Source: Pseudomonas fluorescens
Lineage (GTDB): Bacteria > Pseudomonadota > Gammaproteobacteria > Pseudomonadales > Pseudomonadaceae
Assembly (NCBI RefSeq): GCF_902497895.1
Contig: NZ_CABVHQ010000025.1
Span: forward strand, 1 to 64,000
Length of the DNA: 64,000 nucleotides
Reading direction: 5' to 3'
Shown: positions 1 to 8,137 of the stretch, piece by piece
How the letters are laid out: every line of letters starts with the position of its first letter
Numbering within the stretch: the stretch's first letter is position 1
The notes under the pieces: generated by a model
What the model was told of the DNA's origin: nothing
Database searches by the model: none
What the model saw: the letters and a program-made list of their open reading frames with translations, nothing else
Translations under genes and position numbers: made by a program

Positions 1-275
1 CTGTAGAGCCCGTAGCAGCTGCCGAGCAGCACGAGGCTGCGTTCGACCGCGAAGCGGTCGTAATCTGGTGCATACCGTCAATCTGTTAAATCGCGATCAC
101 AGGATTCACTGTAGAGGCCGTAGCAGCTGCCGAGCCTTGCGAGGCTGCGTTCGACCGCGAAGCGGTCGTCAAATCAGGCAACGGGTTCTTTCAGGCAAAT
201 CGCGTGCGCAGTATTTGCGAGGACTTCGTCCCCGAACGCAGCCTCGCGCAGCTCGGCAGCTGCTACGGGCATAGC
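1..275. repeat. REP-like palindromic repeat cluster
   Basis: No gene is visible here. A motif reading GTAGCAGCTGCCGAGC occurs near 11-26 and 119-134, and its reverse complement near 251-267. Each copy is followed by a GCGTTCGACCGCGAAGCGGTCGT-like palindrome. This is the layout of Pseudomonas extragenic palindromes. It sits at the 3' side of the exonuclease gene read from the other strand and may act as an mRNA 3' end. The repeat cluster may continue to the left of the window. Confidence 0.7.
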
Positions 276-282
276 CCGTGTT

Positions 283-831
283 TCAGCTTTGGAGCGGAAG
301 GCTCAGCGGTAGCAAGCGTGCGGTATTGCGCGCATCCTCCAGGGCCCGGTGCTGTTGGCCGTTGAACTGCATCCCGGCCAGTTGCAGCGCACCATTGAGC
401 CCCAGCGGTCGTTCCAGCCGGCGGGCCTTGGCAAAGCGCTGTTTGAGGTTGATATGGGGCACCTGACTCAGGGCACTGGTCAACTGCAGGCGCTGCCAAT
501 CCTGTTCCAGTTGCCGGCGATCGTATTCACCCCAGCTGACCCAGCCAACCAGCTGCGATTGATGCTGGCCAAGCCAGCGTTCGAACTGTGGCCAGACCTC
601 GGTCAAGGGCTGCGCGGCGTCGATATTGGCTTGAGTGATGTGCGTCAGCTCCCGACAGAATGGCGTCAGCAGCGGTCGACGCAACGGTCGCACGAACCGC
701 TGAAAGCTGTCCAGCTCCCGGCCGTCGCGGGTCACCAGGGTGGCGCCGATTTCGGTGATTTCCATCTCGGTGATCGGCCAGCCGCCGTCGTCGGTTGTAG
801 CTTCGAGATCAATTACCAGCCAGTGAGGCAT
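283..831 (-). CDS. 3'-5' exonuclease, DEDDh family (ERI-1/KapD-like)
   Basis: This 182-residue protein is a stand-alone exonuclease domain. The N-terminal DLEAT motif (Asp9, Glu11) gives the first two metal ligands. An Asp in WGEYDRRQLEQDW near residue 104 and the C-terminal HRALEDARNTARL motif (His and Asp of the DEDDh signature, near residues 161-166) complete the active site. The family degrades DNA or RNA from the 3' end with two divalent metals. There is no signal peptide, so it is cytoplasmic, and no second domain. The natural substrate is not deducible. It appears monocistronic between REP elements and the decayed atu locus. Confidence 0.85.
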   Translation of the reverse strand: MPHWLVIDLEATTDDGGWPITEMEITEIGATLVTRDGRELDSFQRFVRPLRRPLLTPFCRELTHITQANIDAAQPLTEVWPQFERWLGQHQSQLVGWVSWGEYDRRQLEQDWQRLQLTSALSQVPHINLKQRFAKARRLERPLGLNGALQLAGMQFNGQQHRALEDARNTARLLPLSLPLQS

Positions 832-883
832 TGCAGGCTTCCTGATATCCGCGTTCTGATGAGACTTGAGCGTAGCTAGATGC

Positions 884-1095
884 TTATTCGACCTCCAGTA
901 AAATTTGTCGGTTTTGCACCTGATCGCCCCGACTGACCCGGATACGCTTGATCACCCCGGCTGCACGTTGCGGGCATCGGCATCGGCGTCGCTGAACACC
1001 GCGACCGTGCGGTAGCCCAGGGCCTGGGCGGTGCGCTGGACGCGACAGGCGATTTCACCGCGGTTGGCGATCAGGATTTTGCTGAAGGCGGGTAT
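884..1095 (-). pseudogene. atuF: Remnant of acyl-CoA (geranyl-CoA type) carboxylase alpha subunit
   Basis: Read on the minus strand, 1095-955 encodes the N-terminus of a biotin carboxylase: the start [19 protein letters not shown] is the usual first 20 residues of this family, ending in SDADADARN. It then runs directly, with a frame change, into [14 protein letters not shown] and ILLEVE, which read as the last residues of a biotinyl carrier domain, with a stop at 884-886. Roughly 1.8-1.9 kb of the middle is missing. The expected ATG reads ATA, preceded by a normal-looking AAGGAAAT ribosome site. Position downstream of an atuD-like gene suggests geranyl-CoA carboxylase AtuF; another acyl-CoA carboxylase is possible. 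Not functional. Confidence 0.75.
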
Positions 1096-1135
1096 GGTGG
1101 TATTTCCTTGTATCTTGCGGCGTCAATGAAGGCCC

Positions 1136-1230
1136 TATCGCGAGCAAGCTCGCTCCCACAGGGAATCAATGGTGTGAACACAATTGGGTGATCACTTCAG
1201 ATCTCATGTGGGAGCGAGCTTGCTCGCGAT
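1136..1230. repeat. REP pair, inverted (TCGCGAGCAAGCTCGCTCCCAC family)
   Basis: Two copies of an extragenic palindrome stand head to head: ATCGCGAGCAAGCTCGCTCC from 1136 and its reverse complement ending at 1230, separated by about 50 bases. The pair occupies the space where, in the usual atu order, the enoyl-CoA hydratase gene atuE would stand. It may therefore mark a deletion endpoint. Confidence 0.8.
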
Positions 1231-1303
1231 GCTTTTCAGGGTGCCCAACTCGGTGGTCTTTTTTGTACGAACGCCGTGGTCCCTTCGACACCTTCCGGTC
1301 CGG

Positions 1304-2470
1304 TCACTGCAGCGCTGAACCAGTCCGGGGCAGGATGCCCATCAGTTTGCAGATGATGCCCAGCATGATTTCGTCGGCACCGCCGCCAATCGAGACCAGT
1401 CGCACATCGCGATAAGCCCGGGCCACCGGGTTGTCCCACATGAAGCCCATGCCGCCCCAATACTGCAGGCAGCTGTCGCTGACTTCCCGACCCAGGCGTC
1501 CGGCCTTGAGCTTGGCCATGGAGGCCAGCCGCGTGACATCCTGGCCTTTGATGTACTGCTCGGTGGCCTGATAGACCAGCGCTCGCAGGCATTCGATTTC
1601 GGTTTGCAGTTCAGCCAGGCGGAAATGGATCACCTGGTTGTCGATCAGCGCGCTGGCGAACGTCTTGCGCTCCTTGCAGTACTCGATGGTGCTGTCGACG
1701 CAATACTCCAGGCCTTTGATCATGTTCGCTGCGCCGAACAACCGTTCTTCCTGAAACTGCAGCATCTGCATCATGAACCCCGCGCCTTCATGGCCGATGC
1801 GGTAACGCTGCGGTACGCGCACATTGTCGAAAAACACCTGGGCGGTTTCCGAACTGCGCATACCGAGCTTGTCCAGGTGCGAGCCGAGACTGATGCCGGG
1901 GCTGTTCATCGGCACCATGATCAGCGACTTGTTGACGTGGGGTTTGTCGTCCGAGGTGTTGGCCAGCAGGCAGATGAAATCGGCGCTCGGCGAGTTGGTG
2001 ATCCACATCTTGCTGCCATTGATCACATAGTCGTCGCCGTCCCTGCGGGCGCTGGTTTTCAGCCCGGCGACGTCGGAACCGGCGCCGACTTCGGAGACGC
2101 CGATACAGCCGACCTGTTCGCCGCTGATAGCCGGGCGCAGGAACTCTTCGCGCAACTCATCGGAGCCGAAGCGCGCCAGCGCCGGGGTGCACATGTCGGT
2201 CTGCACGCCGATGGACATCGGAATGCCGCCGCAATGAATGGTGCCAAACTCTTCGGCAGCAACAATCGAATAGCTGTAATCAAGACCCATGCCACCGAAT
2301 TTCTCCGGCTTGGAAATCCCCAGCAGGCCCAGTTCGCCGGCCTTGCGGAAAATCTCATGGATCGGAAAACTCCCGGCCTTTTCCCATTCATCGACATGAG
2401 GGTTGATCTCGCGCTCGACAAAGTTGCGCACCGTGCGACGCAGTTCTTCGTGTTCCTGGGTGAAGATCAT
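1304..2470 (-). CDS. atuD: Acyl-CoA dehydrogenase, citronellyl-CoA dehydrogenase-like
   Basis: A full-length 388-residue FAD-dependent acyl-CoA dehydrogenase. It has the N-terminal helical domain, the GVSEVGAGSDVAGLKT segment at about 135-150 and KMWITNS at about 165 (FAD-binding beta domain), and a C-terminal helical domain with the QYWGGMGFMWDNPVARAYRD stretch and GGADEIML. Family members oxidise acyl-CoA to 2,3-enoyl-CoA. Assignment to citronellyl-CoA dehydrogenase (AtuD) is by context: an atuA start lies immediately upstream, a carboxylase alpha remnant downstream, and a TetR gene is divergent. AAGGAGAAC (2486-2478) is a strong ribosome site eight bases before the ATG. The gene is intact, but its pathway partners are missing here. 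Confidence 0.8.
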   Translation of the reverse strand: MIFTQEHEELRRTVRNFVEREINPHVDEWEKAGSFPIHEIFRKAGELGLLGISKPEKFGGMGLDYSYSIVAAEEFGTIHCGGIPMSIGVQTDMCTPALARFGSDELREEFLRPAISGEQVGCIGVSEVGAGSDVAGLKTSARRDGDDYVINGSKMWITNSPSADFICLLANTSDDKPHVNKSLIMVPMNSPGISLGSHLDKLGMRSSETAQVFFDNVRVPQRYRIGHEGAGFMMQMLQFQEERLFGAANMIKGLEYCVDSTIEYCKERKTFASALIDNQVIHFRLAELQTEIECLRALVYQATEQYIKGQDVTRLASMAKLKAGRLGREVSDSCLQYWGGMGFMWDNPVARAYRDVRLVSIGGGADEIMLGIICKLMGILPRTGSALQ

Positions 2471-2498
2471 TTTTATTGTTCTCCTTCAGGCCGAGTGA

Positions 2499-2600
2499 TC
2501 AGAAGCGGGCGATGCGGGCACCTTCCACCAGTTGCCCGGCGGCGGTAGAGGTATCGCCCCGGAACGCACTGGCGCAACCGATGCGCACGGTCTTGCTCAT
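2499..2600 (-). pseudogene. atuA: 5' remnant of atuA
   Basis: A 33-codon frame starts with ATG at 2600 and stops at 2499. Its first 28 residues (starting MSKTVRIGCASAFRGDTSTA) match my recollection of the start of the acyclic terpene utilisation protein AtuA (DUF1446 family, about 600 residues). The reading then breaks off into GARIARF and a stop just before the atuD ribosome site. The rest of atuA, and atuB and atuC that normally separate it from atuD, are gone. It may now serve only as a leader peptide translated ahead of the dehydrogenase. Confidence 0.65.
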
Positions 2601-2639
2601 GACGCAGACCCTCTGGGATAGAATTGAATCGAGATTACT

Positions 2640-2696
2640 AAGCAAGCGCTTGGTTTGTAAATGTTGAAATATCTTCTGCCCGAGCGCTTGCTTGGT
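2640..2696. promoter_or_regulatory. Two TetR-type operators in the atuR/atuA divergent region
   Basis: Two related inverted-repeat sites lie between the divergent genes. AAGCAAGCGCTTGGT (2640-2654) contains the perfect palindrome CAAGCGCTTG at 2643-2652. CGAGCGCTTGCTTGG (2681-2695) is nearly its reverse complement. AtuR of P. aeruginosa is known to bind inverted repeats in the atuR-atuA intergenic region. The placement here between atuR and the atuA start suggests retained autoregulation. Confidence 0.6.
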
Positions 2697-2782
2697 GATC
2701 CTCTCCAGCTAAAATGCCGCGCACCCTCCCGGTTTTACCGGGCGGCAGCACACTTGATTGAAGCGCATACAGGAGAGAACGC

Positions 2783-3415
2783 ATGGACGAGCAAAAAGCC
2801 CTGCTGGTAATGCGCGACCTGGTCGACAATGGGCAACTGACCGACCCGGAAAGTGCCCGCGGCAAATTGCTGCAAATGGCCGCTCACCTGTTTCGCAACA
2901 AAGGCTACGAGCGCACCACGGTGCGTGACCTGGCTGGCGCCGTGGGCATTCAGTCCGGGAGCATTTTTCATCACTTCAAAAGCAAGGATGAAATTCTGCG
3001 TGCGGTGATGGAGGAGACCATTCTCTACAACACCGCGCTGATGCGCGCATCCCTGGCCGAGGCGAGTAGCGTGCGCGAGCGCGTGCTGGCACTGATCCGT
3101 TGTGAACTGCAATCGATCATGGGCGGCAGCGGCGAAGCCATGGCGGTTCTGGTGTACGAGTGGCGCTCGTTGTCCGAGGAAGGCCAGGCCAGGGTGCTGG
3201 CGCTGCGCGACCTCTATGAACAGATCTGGCTGCAGGTGTTGGCAGAGGCCAAGGACGCCGGTTATATCAGAGGCGATGTGTTTATCACCCGACGCTTCCT
3301 GACCGGGGCTTTGTCCTGGACCACCACCTGGTTCCGCGTTGGCGCAAGTATGAGTCTCGATCAACTGGCAGATGAAGCGTTGATTCTGGTACTGGCAGAT
3401 CCACAGCGGATGTAA
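2783..3415 (+). CDS. atuR: TetR/AcrR-family transcriptional repressor, AtuR-like
   Basis: A 210-residue TetR regulator. The DNA-binding domain is at about 25-75: an AAHLFRNKGYERTTVRDLAGAVG helix-turn-helix followed by SGSIFHHFKSKDEIL, the standard TetR recognition-helix signature. The C-terminal two thirds is a helical ligand-binding domain. AGGAGAG at about 2771-2777 precedes the ATG. It is divergent from the atuA remnant and atuD, with two palindromic operators between, which is the arrangement of AtuR, the repressor of acyclic terpene catabolism. The ligand is presumably an acyl-CoA or terpenoid intermediate (inference). The gene appears intact. Confidence 0.75.
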   Translation: MDEQKALLVMRDLVDNGQLTDPESARGKLLQMAAHLFRNKGYERTTVRDLAGAVGIQSGSIFHHFKSKDEILRAVMEETILYNTALMRASLAEASSVRERVLALIRCELQSIMGGSGEAMAVLVYEWRSLSEEGQARVLALRDLYEQIWLQVLAEAKDAGYIRGDVFITRRFLTGALSWTTTWFRVGASMSLDQLADEALILVLADPQRM

Positions 3416-3510
3416 TGCAACCGATTAATTACTCGGTACCACGTTGTTTAAGTGGGCGAAAACGCCTAGCTTGGTTGGCTTGACGGTATTTCCTGGGGTG
3501 GGTCGCTTTG

Positions 3511-4311
3511 ATGTCTTTGCCAATGCGGACGGCTTCACGGATGTTGTGGGTTGCACTCGGTGCGCTATGGATGCTGCCGACTTCGGCAGCTCAGCTGGTA
3601 AGGATTGGTGCAGCACATTTCCCGCCCTATACCGTGCGCCCGGAAACCGGTGCCGATACGGGTCTCCTGCCGCAGTTGGTCGAGGCCTTGAATCAGTCGC
3701 AAAACGACTATCAATTTGTGCTGGTGCCCACCTCGATTCCCCGGCGTTTCGGCGATTTCAAACAAGGCCGGGTGGATATGGCAATCTTCGAGAACCCGGA
3801 TTGGGGCTGGAATGATATCCCGCATACCAGCGTCGACATGGGCCTGGAAGATGCCGAGATTTTCGTCGCGCAACGCAAACCCGATCACCAGCAGAATTAT
3901 TTTTCCGACTTGAAAGGCAAGCGCCTGGCGCTGTTCAGCGGTTATCACTACGCCTTTGCCAACTTCAATGCCGACCCCAAGTACCTCGCCGATAACTACA
4001 AGGCCACGCTGACCTATTCCCATGACAGCAATCTGCTCATGGTGCTGCGGGGCAGGGCGGACATTGCGCTGGTGACGCGTTCATACTTCAGCGCCTACCT
4101 GCTGCGCAATGACAAGGTGGCGGATAAGTTGCTGGTCTCCGAGCGTATCGATCAGGTGTATCACCATTACGCACTGATCCGCCCGACCGCACCAATCAGC
4201 GGTGAGGCGTTTGGCAAGCTGCTCAAGGGTCTGCGGGAAAATGGCGAGATGCAGAAGATTTTCGATCCGTACAAGATCGCCGTTATGCCGGTGGCGAAAA
4301 AACTGAAATGA
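3511..4311 (+). CDS. Periplasmic solute-binding protein, family 3-like
   Basis: About 266 residues, with a cleavable signal peptide (hydrophobic MLWVALGALWMLPTSAA, residues 11-27). The mature part begins LVRIGAAHFPPYTVRPETG, the normal opening of family-3 amino-acid-type binding proteins, and includes LKGKRLALFSGYHY and a DIALVTRSYFSAYLL segment typical of lobe two. No permease or ATPase is nearby, so it is an orphan binding protein or sensor-type periplasmic protein. An in-frame TTG at 3508 directly precedes the ATG at 3511; the ATG is preferred. The ligand is unknown. Confidence 0.75.
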   Translation: MSLPMRTASRMLWVALGALWMLPTSAAQLVRIGAAHFPPYTVRPETGADTGLLPQLVEALNQSQNDYQFVLVPTSIPRRFGDFKQGRVDMAIFENPDWGWNDIPHTSVDMGLEDAEIFVAQRKPDHQQNYFSDLKGKRLALFSGYHYAFANFNADPKYLADNYKATLTYSHDSNLLMVLRGRADIALVTRSYFSAYLLRNDKVADKLLVSERIDQVYHHYALIRPTAPISGEAFGKLLKGLRENGEMQKIFDPYKIAVMPVAKKLK

Positions 4312-4343
4312 TGCCAGCCAGCTGCTGATTGTATTGCCACCCC

Positions 4344-4367
4344 TAAATTTTCTTCCCGGGCGCACGT
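4344..4367 (+). promoter_or_regulatory. PvdS-dependent iron-starvation promoter
   Basis: TAAAT at 4344-4348, then exactly 16 bases, then CGT at 4365-4367. This is a perfect match to the iron-starvation box recognised by the ECF sigma factor PvdS of fluorescent pseudomonads. It ends 40 bases before the ATG of the siderophore acetyltransferase pseudogene and places that gene in the pyoverdine regulon. The only pvdS copy seen in the window is truncated. Confidence 0.7.
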
Positions 4368-4407
4368 CACATCGTTGAACTGTCGACGATTACCGTGAGC
4401 CCGACCC

Positions 4408-5421
4408 ATGTCCAATCTGAATGACCTGACTTCCCTGCTCCTGCCCCTGGGGCGCGGCCTCAGTGCCGATCAAAGCGACAGTCGACTGAGCCTGATACTC
4501 GAAGGACAGCCGCTGATCCAGTTGAGTCTGGAGCGCGATCCCGATCTGCAGCTACGTGTCCAGGAAAGCTCCAGCCGCCCCCTCGGGCAGGCGCTGTGGG
4601 CCGCCTGTTATTGGCTGTTTGCCCGAGACCCCGAATGCCAGCGCCTGACCTGGCACCTTGATGAACTGCCCCATGAGGCACTGCGCAGTGGTCTGCTGAT
4701 TGCGACGCCAGGCACAGGCCAGTACCTGTGCGAGCGCGCCCTGTTCTGGCAACTGCCGCAACCCTGGTTGGGCGAGTCAGCCTCAGGCAGTTACCCGTAA
4801 CAGATGATGATCAGTGCCGGCCAGCGCCATCCACGTCGCGCCCTGAAACCCCGAGGTGAGGTCTATCGACGTTTCGATGGGCGCCTGGGCGCCTGGGTCT
4901 CTCTGCGTACCGTGGAAATCGACAAGGATCTGGCTCGCTTCAATCGTTGGCAGAACAGCCCGCGGGTGATGAATTTCTGGGACGAAGGCGGCAGCCTCGA
5001 GCAGCACCACGAATACCTGAGCACGCTTGAGGCCGATCCACACACCCTGACCCTGATCGGCTGTTTCGACGACCAGCCGTTTGCCTACTTTGAAGCCTAT
5101 TGGGCCAAGGAGGATCGCATCGCGCCGTTCTATGACGCCGGCGATTATGACCGCGGCATCCATATGCTGGTCGGAGAGGAAAACCATCGCGGCCCGCACA
5201 AGGTCGCCAGCTGGTTATCGGCGCTGGTGCACTACCTGTTTCTCGATGATCCGCGCACCCAGAAGGTAGTGTCCGAGCCGCGTGCCGACAATGCACGGAT
5301 GATCAGACATATGCAGAATCAATGTTTCCATTGCGAGAAGGAGTTCGACTTCCCGCACAAGCGCGCGGCCTTGATGATCCTGGGGCGGGAGCGTTTTTTT
5401 GATCGCTGTGCGTTGGCGTGA
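4408..5421 (+). pseudogene. IucB/PvdY-type siderophore acetyltransferase split by one in-frame stop
   Basis: Two reading frames, 4408-4800 and 4804-5421, are in the same phase and separated only by TAA at 4798-4800. Together they make a 337-residue protein laid out like IucB. The N-terminal domain ends in CERALFWQLPQPWL. It is followed by RGEVYRRFDGRLG, then a GNAT domain with FNRWQNSPRVMNFWDE, LIGCFDDQPFAYFE and the C-terminal EKEFDFPHKRAALM motif. The second half has no ribosome site before its ATG, so an independent gene is unlikely. The intact enzyme would acetylate N-hydroxyornithine or a similar hydroxamate precursor. A CAA/CAG-to-TAA change is the simplest cause; a base-calling error cannot be excluded. 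Confidence 0.8.
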
Positions 5422-5449
5422 GGCAGAGAGAACGACACCCATCTGCTGT

Positions 5450-5521
5450 GCCACTGTGCCACTGTGCCACTGAGCCACTGAGCCACTGAGCCACTGAGCC
5501 ACTGAGCCACTGAGCCTCTGT
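5450..5521 (+). repeat. Tandem 8-bp repeat, nine units
   Basis: Nine consecutive octamers: two GCCACTGT, six GCCACTGA and one degenerate GCCTCTGT. They start 29 bases after the stop of the acetyltransferase and run into a REP element. Such a perfect short tandem array is expected to vary in copy number between isolates. It lies in non-coding sequence, so no phase-variable protein is implied. Confidence 0.9.
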
Positions 5522-5651
5522 GGCGAGGGGGCTTGCCCCCGCTGGGGTGCGAAGCAGCCCTGAAATCGGTAGGTGCGGTTTATCTGGAGAATCGCGGTGA
5601 CTGGTTTTGGGGCCGCTCCGCGACCCAGCGGGGGCAAGCCCCCTCGCCACA
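5520..5651. repeat. Inverted REP pair (GTGGCGAGGGGGCTTGCCCC family)
   Basis: GTGGCGAGGGGGCTTGCCCC starts at 5520 and its reverse complement ends at 5651, with a spacer of about 80 bases. The element lies between the convergent acetyltransferase and pvdS remnants. Related copies are at 14637-14767 and 31761-31908. Confidence 0.85.
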
Positions 5652-5697
5652 ACGGGTTACCAGGCAATAGATTGTGGAAGCCTTCCCTTCACAGGTA

Positions 5698-6000
5698 TCA
5701 ACGCCGGGCAAAGGTATCGCCGCGGTTGCCCGAGACCTTGCGGCAATGCACCAGGGCGTCGCGAATCATGAAGTTCACCAGAGTCGGCGAGACGCCCAGT
5801 TCCTTGGCGATGTCCTTTTGCGGCACGCCGTGCAGACGATACATCTCAAAGGCATAGCGGGTGCGGCTGGGAAGTTCGGTCAAGGCGTCGGCAATGTTTT
5901 CCAGGGTGGAAAAATTGATGTGCGAAGTTTCCGGCGACGCGCCATGAATGACCACATTCAAGCCTTCCTCTTCGGTACCCGAGTACTTCAGCTCCAGGGC
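5698..6000 (-). pseudogene. pvdS: 3' fragment of the pyoverdine ECF sigma factor gene pvdS
   Basis: The minus strand encodes about 100 C-terminal residues of a PvdS-type sigma-70 family (ECF) factor. A region-2/4 linker ([20 protein letters not shown]) is followed by sigma region 4 with [17 protein letters not shown] and the helix-turn-helix [20 protein letters not shown]. Intact PvdS is about 187 residues; all of sigma region 2, which binds core RNA polymerase and the -10 element, is absent. Upstream of residue ALEL the frame hits TAG at 6001-6003 on this strand, exactly where pvdL sequence begins in the opposite orientation. The fragment cannot be an active sigma factor. Confidence 0.88.
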
Positions 6001-7959
6001 CTAGTCGACGGCTTCCACGGCGACATGGCGGACCTGCCGTTGTTGGGTGTCGAGGAGCAGGACTTGCTGATCCATGGTTGTAACCAGAGCGACCACGATT
6101 ATCCGCTGGAGCAGAGTTACGTCGAACTGTTCGAAGCCCGGGTCGCTCGACATCCGCAGCGGATCGCCGCCAGCTGTCTCGATCAGCACTCCAGCTATGC
6201 CGAACTGAACCAGCGCAGCAACCATCTCGGCCACGCCCTGGTCGCGGCCGGTGTCGGTCTGGATCAGCCGGTGGCGTTGCTGGCCGAGCGCAACCTGGAT
6301 TTGCTGGGCATGATCATCGGCAGCTTCAAGGCCGGTGCCGGTTACCTGCCGCTGGACCCGGGGCTGCCGAGCCAACGCCTGAGCCGGATCATCGAGCTGA
6401 GCCGCACGCCGGTGCTGGTGTGCAGCGAGGCTTGCCGCGAACAGGCGCTGGCCTTGCTCGAGGAATTCACCTGTTCCAACCGGCCCCGTCTGCTGGTGTG
6501 GGAGGAGATTCAGCAGGGTGCCTGTTCCCTGGAAAATCCAGGCCTCTACAGCGGCCCGGATAACCTTGCCTACGTGATCTACACCTCCGGTTCCACCGGC
6601 CTGCCGAAGGGCGTGATGGTCGAGCAGCGCGGCATGCTCAATAACCAGTTGAGCAAAGTGCCGTACCTGCAACTGAACGAGGCGGATGTGATTGCCCAGA
6701 CCGCTTCGCAGAGCTTCGATATCTCGGTCTGGCAATTCCTCGCTGCACCCCTGTTCGGCGCGCGGGTGGACATTGTGCCGAACAGCATCGCCCATGATCC
6801 GCAAGGCTTGCTCGGGCATGTGCAGGCCCAGGGCATCACGGTGCTGGAGTGCGTGCCGTCGCTGATTCAGGGCATGCTTGCCCAGGAGCGCATGAGCCTC
6901 GACGGTCTGCGCTGGATGCTGCCGACCGGAGAAGCGATGCCGCCGGAACTGGCGCACCAGTGGTTGCTGCGGTACCCGGACATCGGCCTGGTCAACGCCT
7001 ACGGCCCGGCCGAGTGCTCGGACGACGTGGCGTTCTTCCGCGTCGACCTGGCGTCGACCCGCGGCAGTTACCTGCCGATCGGGACGCCGACCGACAACAA
7101 CCGCTTGTACCTGCTCGACGGCGCCCTGGAGTTGGTGCCGCTGGGCGCCGTGGGCGAGCTGTGTGTGGCCGGTACCGGTGTGGGGCGCGGTTATGTCAGC
7201 GACCCGTTGCGCACCGCTCAGGTATTTGTGCCCAACCCGTTCGGCGCTGCCGGTGAGCGGCTGTATCGCACCGGTGACCTGGCACGGCGGCGCAGTGACG
7301 GTGTGCTGGAGTACGTCGGGCGCATCGATCATCAAGTGAAGATTCGCGGTTACCGCATCGAACTGGGGGAAATTGAAGCGCGTCTGCATGAGCAACCGGA
7401 AGTCCGCGAAGCGGCGGTCAGCGTGCAGGATGGGGTCAACGGCAAGCACTTGGTCGGTTATTTGGTGGCGACTGAATCGGCGCTGAGTACGGGCGAACGC
7501 CTGGAGCGAATCAAGCAGCGCCTGCTCGTTGAGCTGCCGGAATACATGGTGCCGCTGCATTGGTTGTGGCTGGTGCGGATGCCATTCAACGCCAACGGCA
7601 AACTCGATCGCAAAGCTCTGCCGGCGCTGGAGATCGGTCAGTTGCAGAGCCAGGATTACCAGGCACCGCGCAATGAGCTGGAGCAGACCCTGACCGATAT
7701 CTGGGCCGAGGTACTCAAGGTCGAACGCGTTGGCATCCACGACAACTTCTTCGAACTCGGCGGCCACTCGCTGCTCGCCACACAAATTGCCTCGCGGGTG
7801 CAAAAAGCCCTGCAGCGCAATGTGCCGTTGCGGGCAATGTTTGAGTGCAGCACGGTGGCAGAGTTGGCCGAGTACATTGATGGGTTGGCGGCGAGCGACA
7901 TCACCGAAGAGAAGGTCGATCGGTTGAACGATCTGATGGCAGAGCTGGAGGGTCTTTAA
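6001..7959 (+). pseudogene. pvdL: 3' fragment of the pyoverdine chromophore synthetase gene pvdL
   Basis: About 650 residues of a non-ribosomal peptide synthetase remain: the last residues of a condensation domain ([16 protein letters not shown]), a complete adenylation domain (core motifs [55 protein letters not shown]) and a thiolation domain ([12 protein letters not shown], phosphopantetheinyl Ser). There is no thioesterase, and the end [15 protein letters not shown] is that of PvdL. Pocket residues readable around FDISVW, LEC and AECSDD resemble the diaminobutyrate code of PvdL module 4. More than 3500 N-terminal residues are missing. The frame has no promoter or ribosome site of its own. 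Confidence 0.85.
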
Positions 7960-7960
7960 G

Positions 7961-8048
7961 AATCAAAAGATCGCAGGCTTCGCCGGCTCCTACAGGGGTT
8001 CGGCATACACCTGTAGGAGTTGGCGCAAATTGCGATCTTTTGATCTTT
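7961..8048. repeat. REP pair, inverted (AGATCGCAG...GGAGC family)
   Basis: AATCAAAAGATCGCAGGCTT begins right after the pvdL stop, and an inverted, diverged copy ends in GCGATCTTTTGATCTTT at about 8047. A weak hairpin, GCTCAG/CTGAGC (8085-8101) followed by five T residues, lies just downstream and could terminate transcription. Confidence 0.75.
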
Positions 8049-8137
8049 AACCGGGTCAGTCCAGTTGACTGTCGATCCCCTGCGGCTCAGTCTGCCTGAG
8101 CTTTTTGGGTGGATCCTATTCAGAAAGGAGAAAGTTG

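Noticed and set aside
876..1058. 60-residue minus-strand open frame beginning [14 protein letters not shown]
   Set aside because: It is the wrong frame of the biotin carboxylase remnant; the neighbouring frame carries the recognisable N-terminus.
4804..5421. Independent short GNAT acetyltransferase gene
   Set aside because: It is in phase with the preceding frame, lacks a ribosome site at 4804, and the combined protein matches IucB length and order, so it was called as part of one pseudogene.
5319..5510. Possible repeat protein (SGSVAQWL repeats) encoded by the octamer array on the minus strand
   Set aside because: The octapeptide periodicity follows automatically from reading an 8-base repeat in three frames. 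There is no ribosome site, and the frame runs antisense into the acetyltransferase.
6001..7803. 600-residue open frame antisense to the pvdL fragment
   Set aside because: The plus strand has all adenylation core motifs in order; the antisense frame has none.
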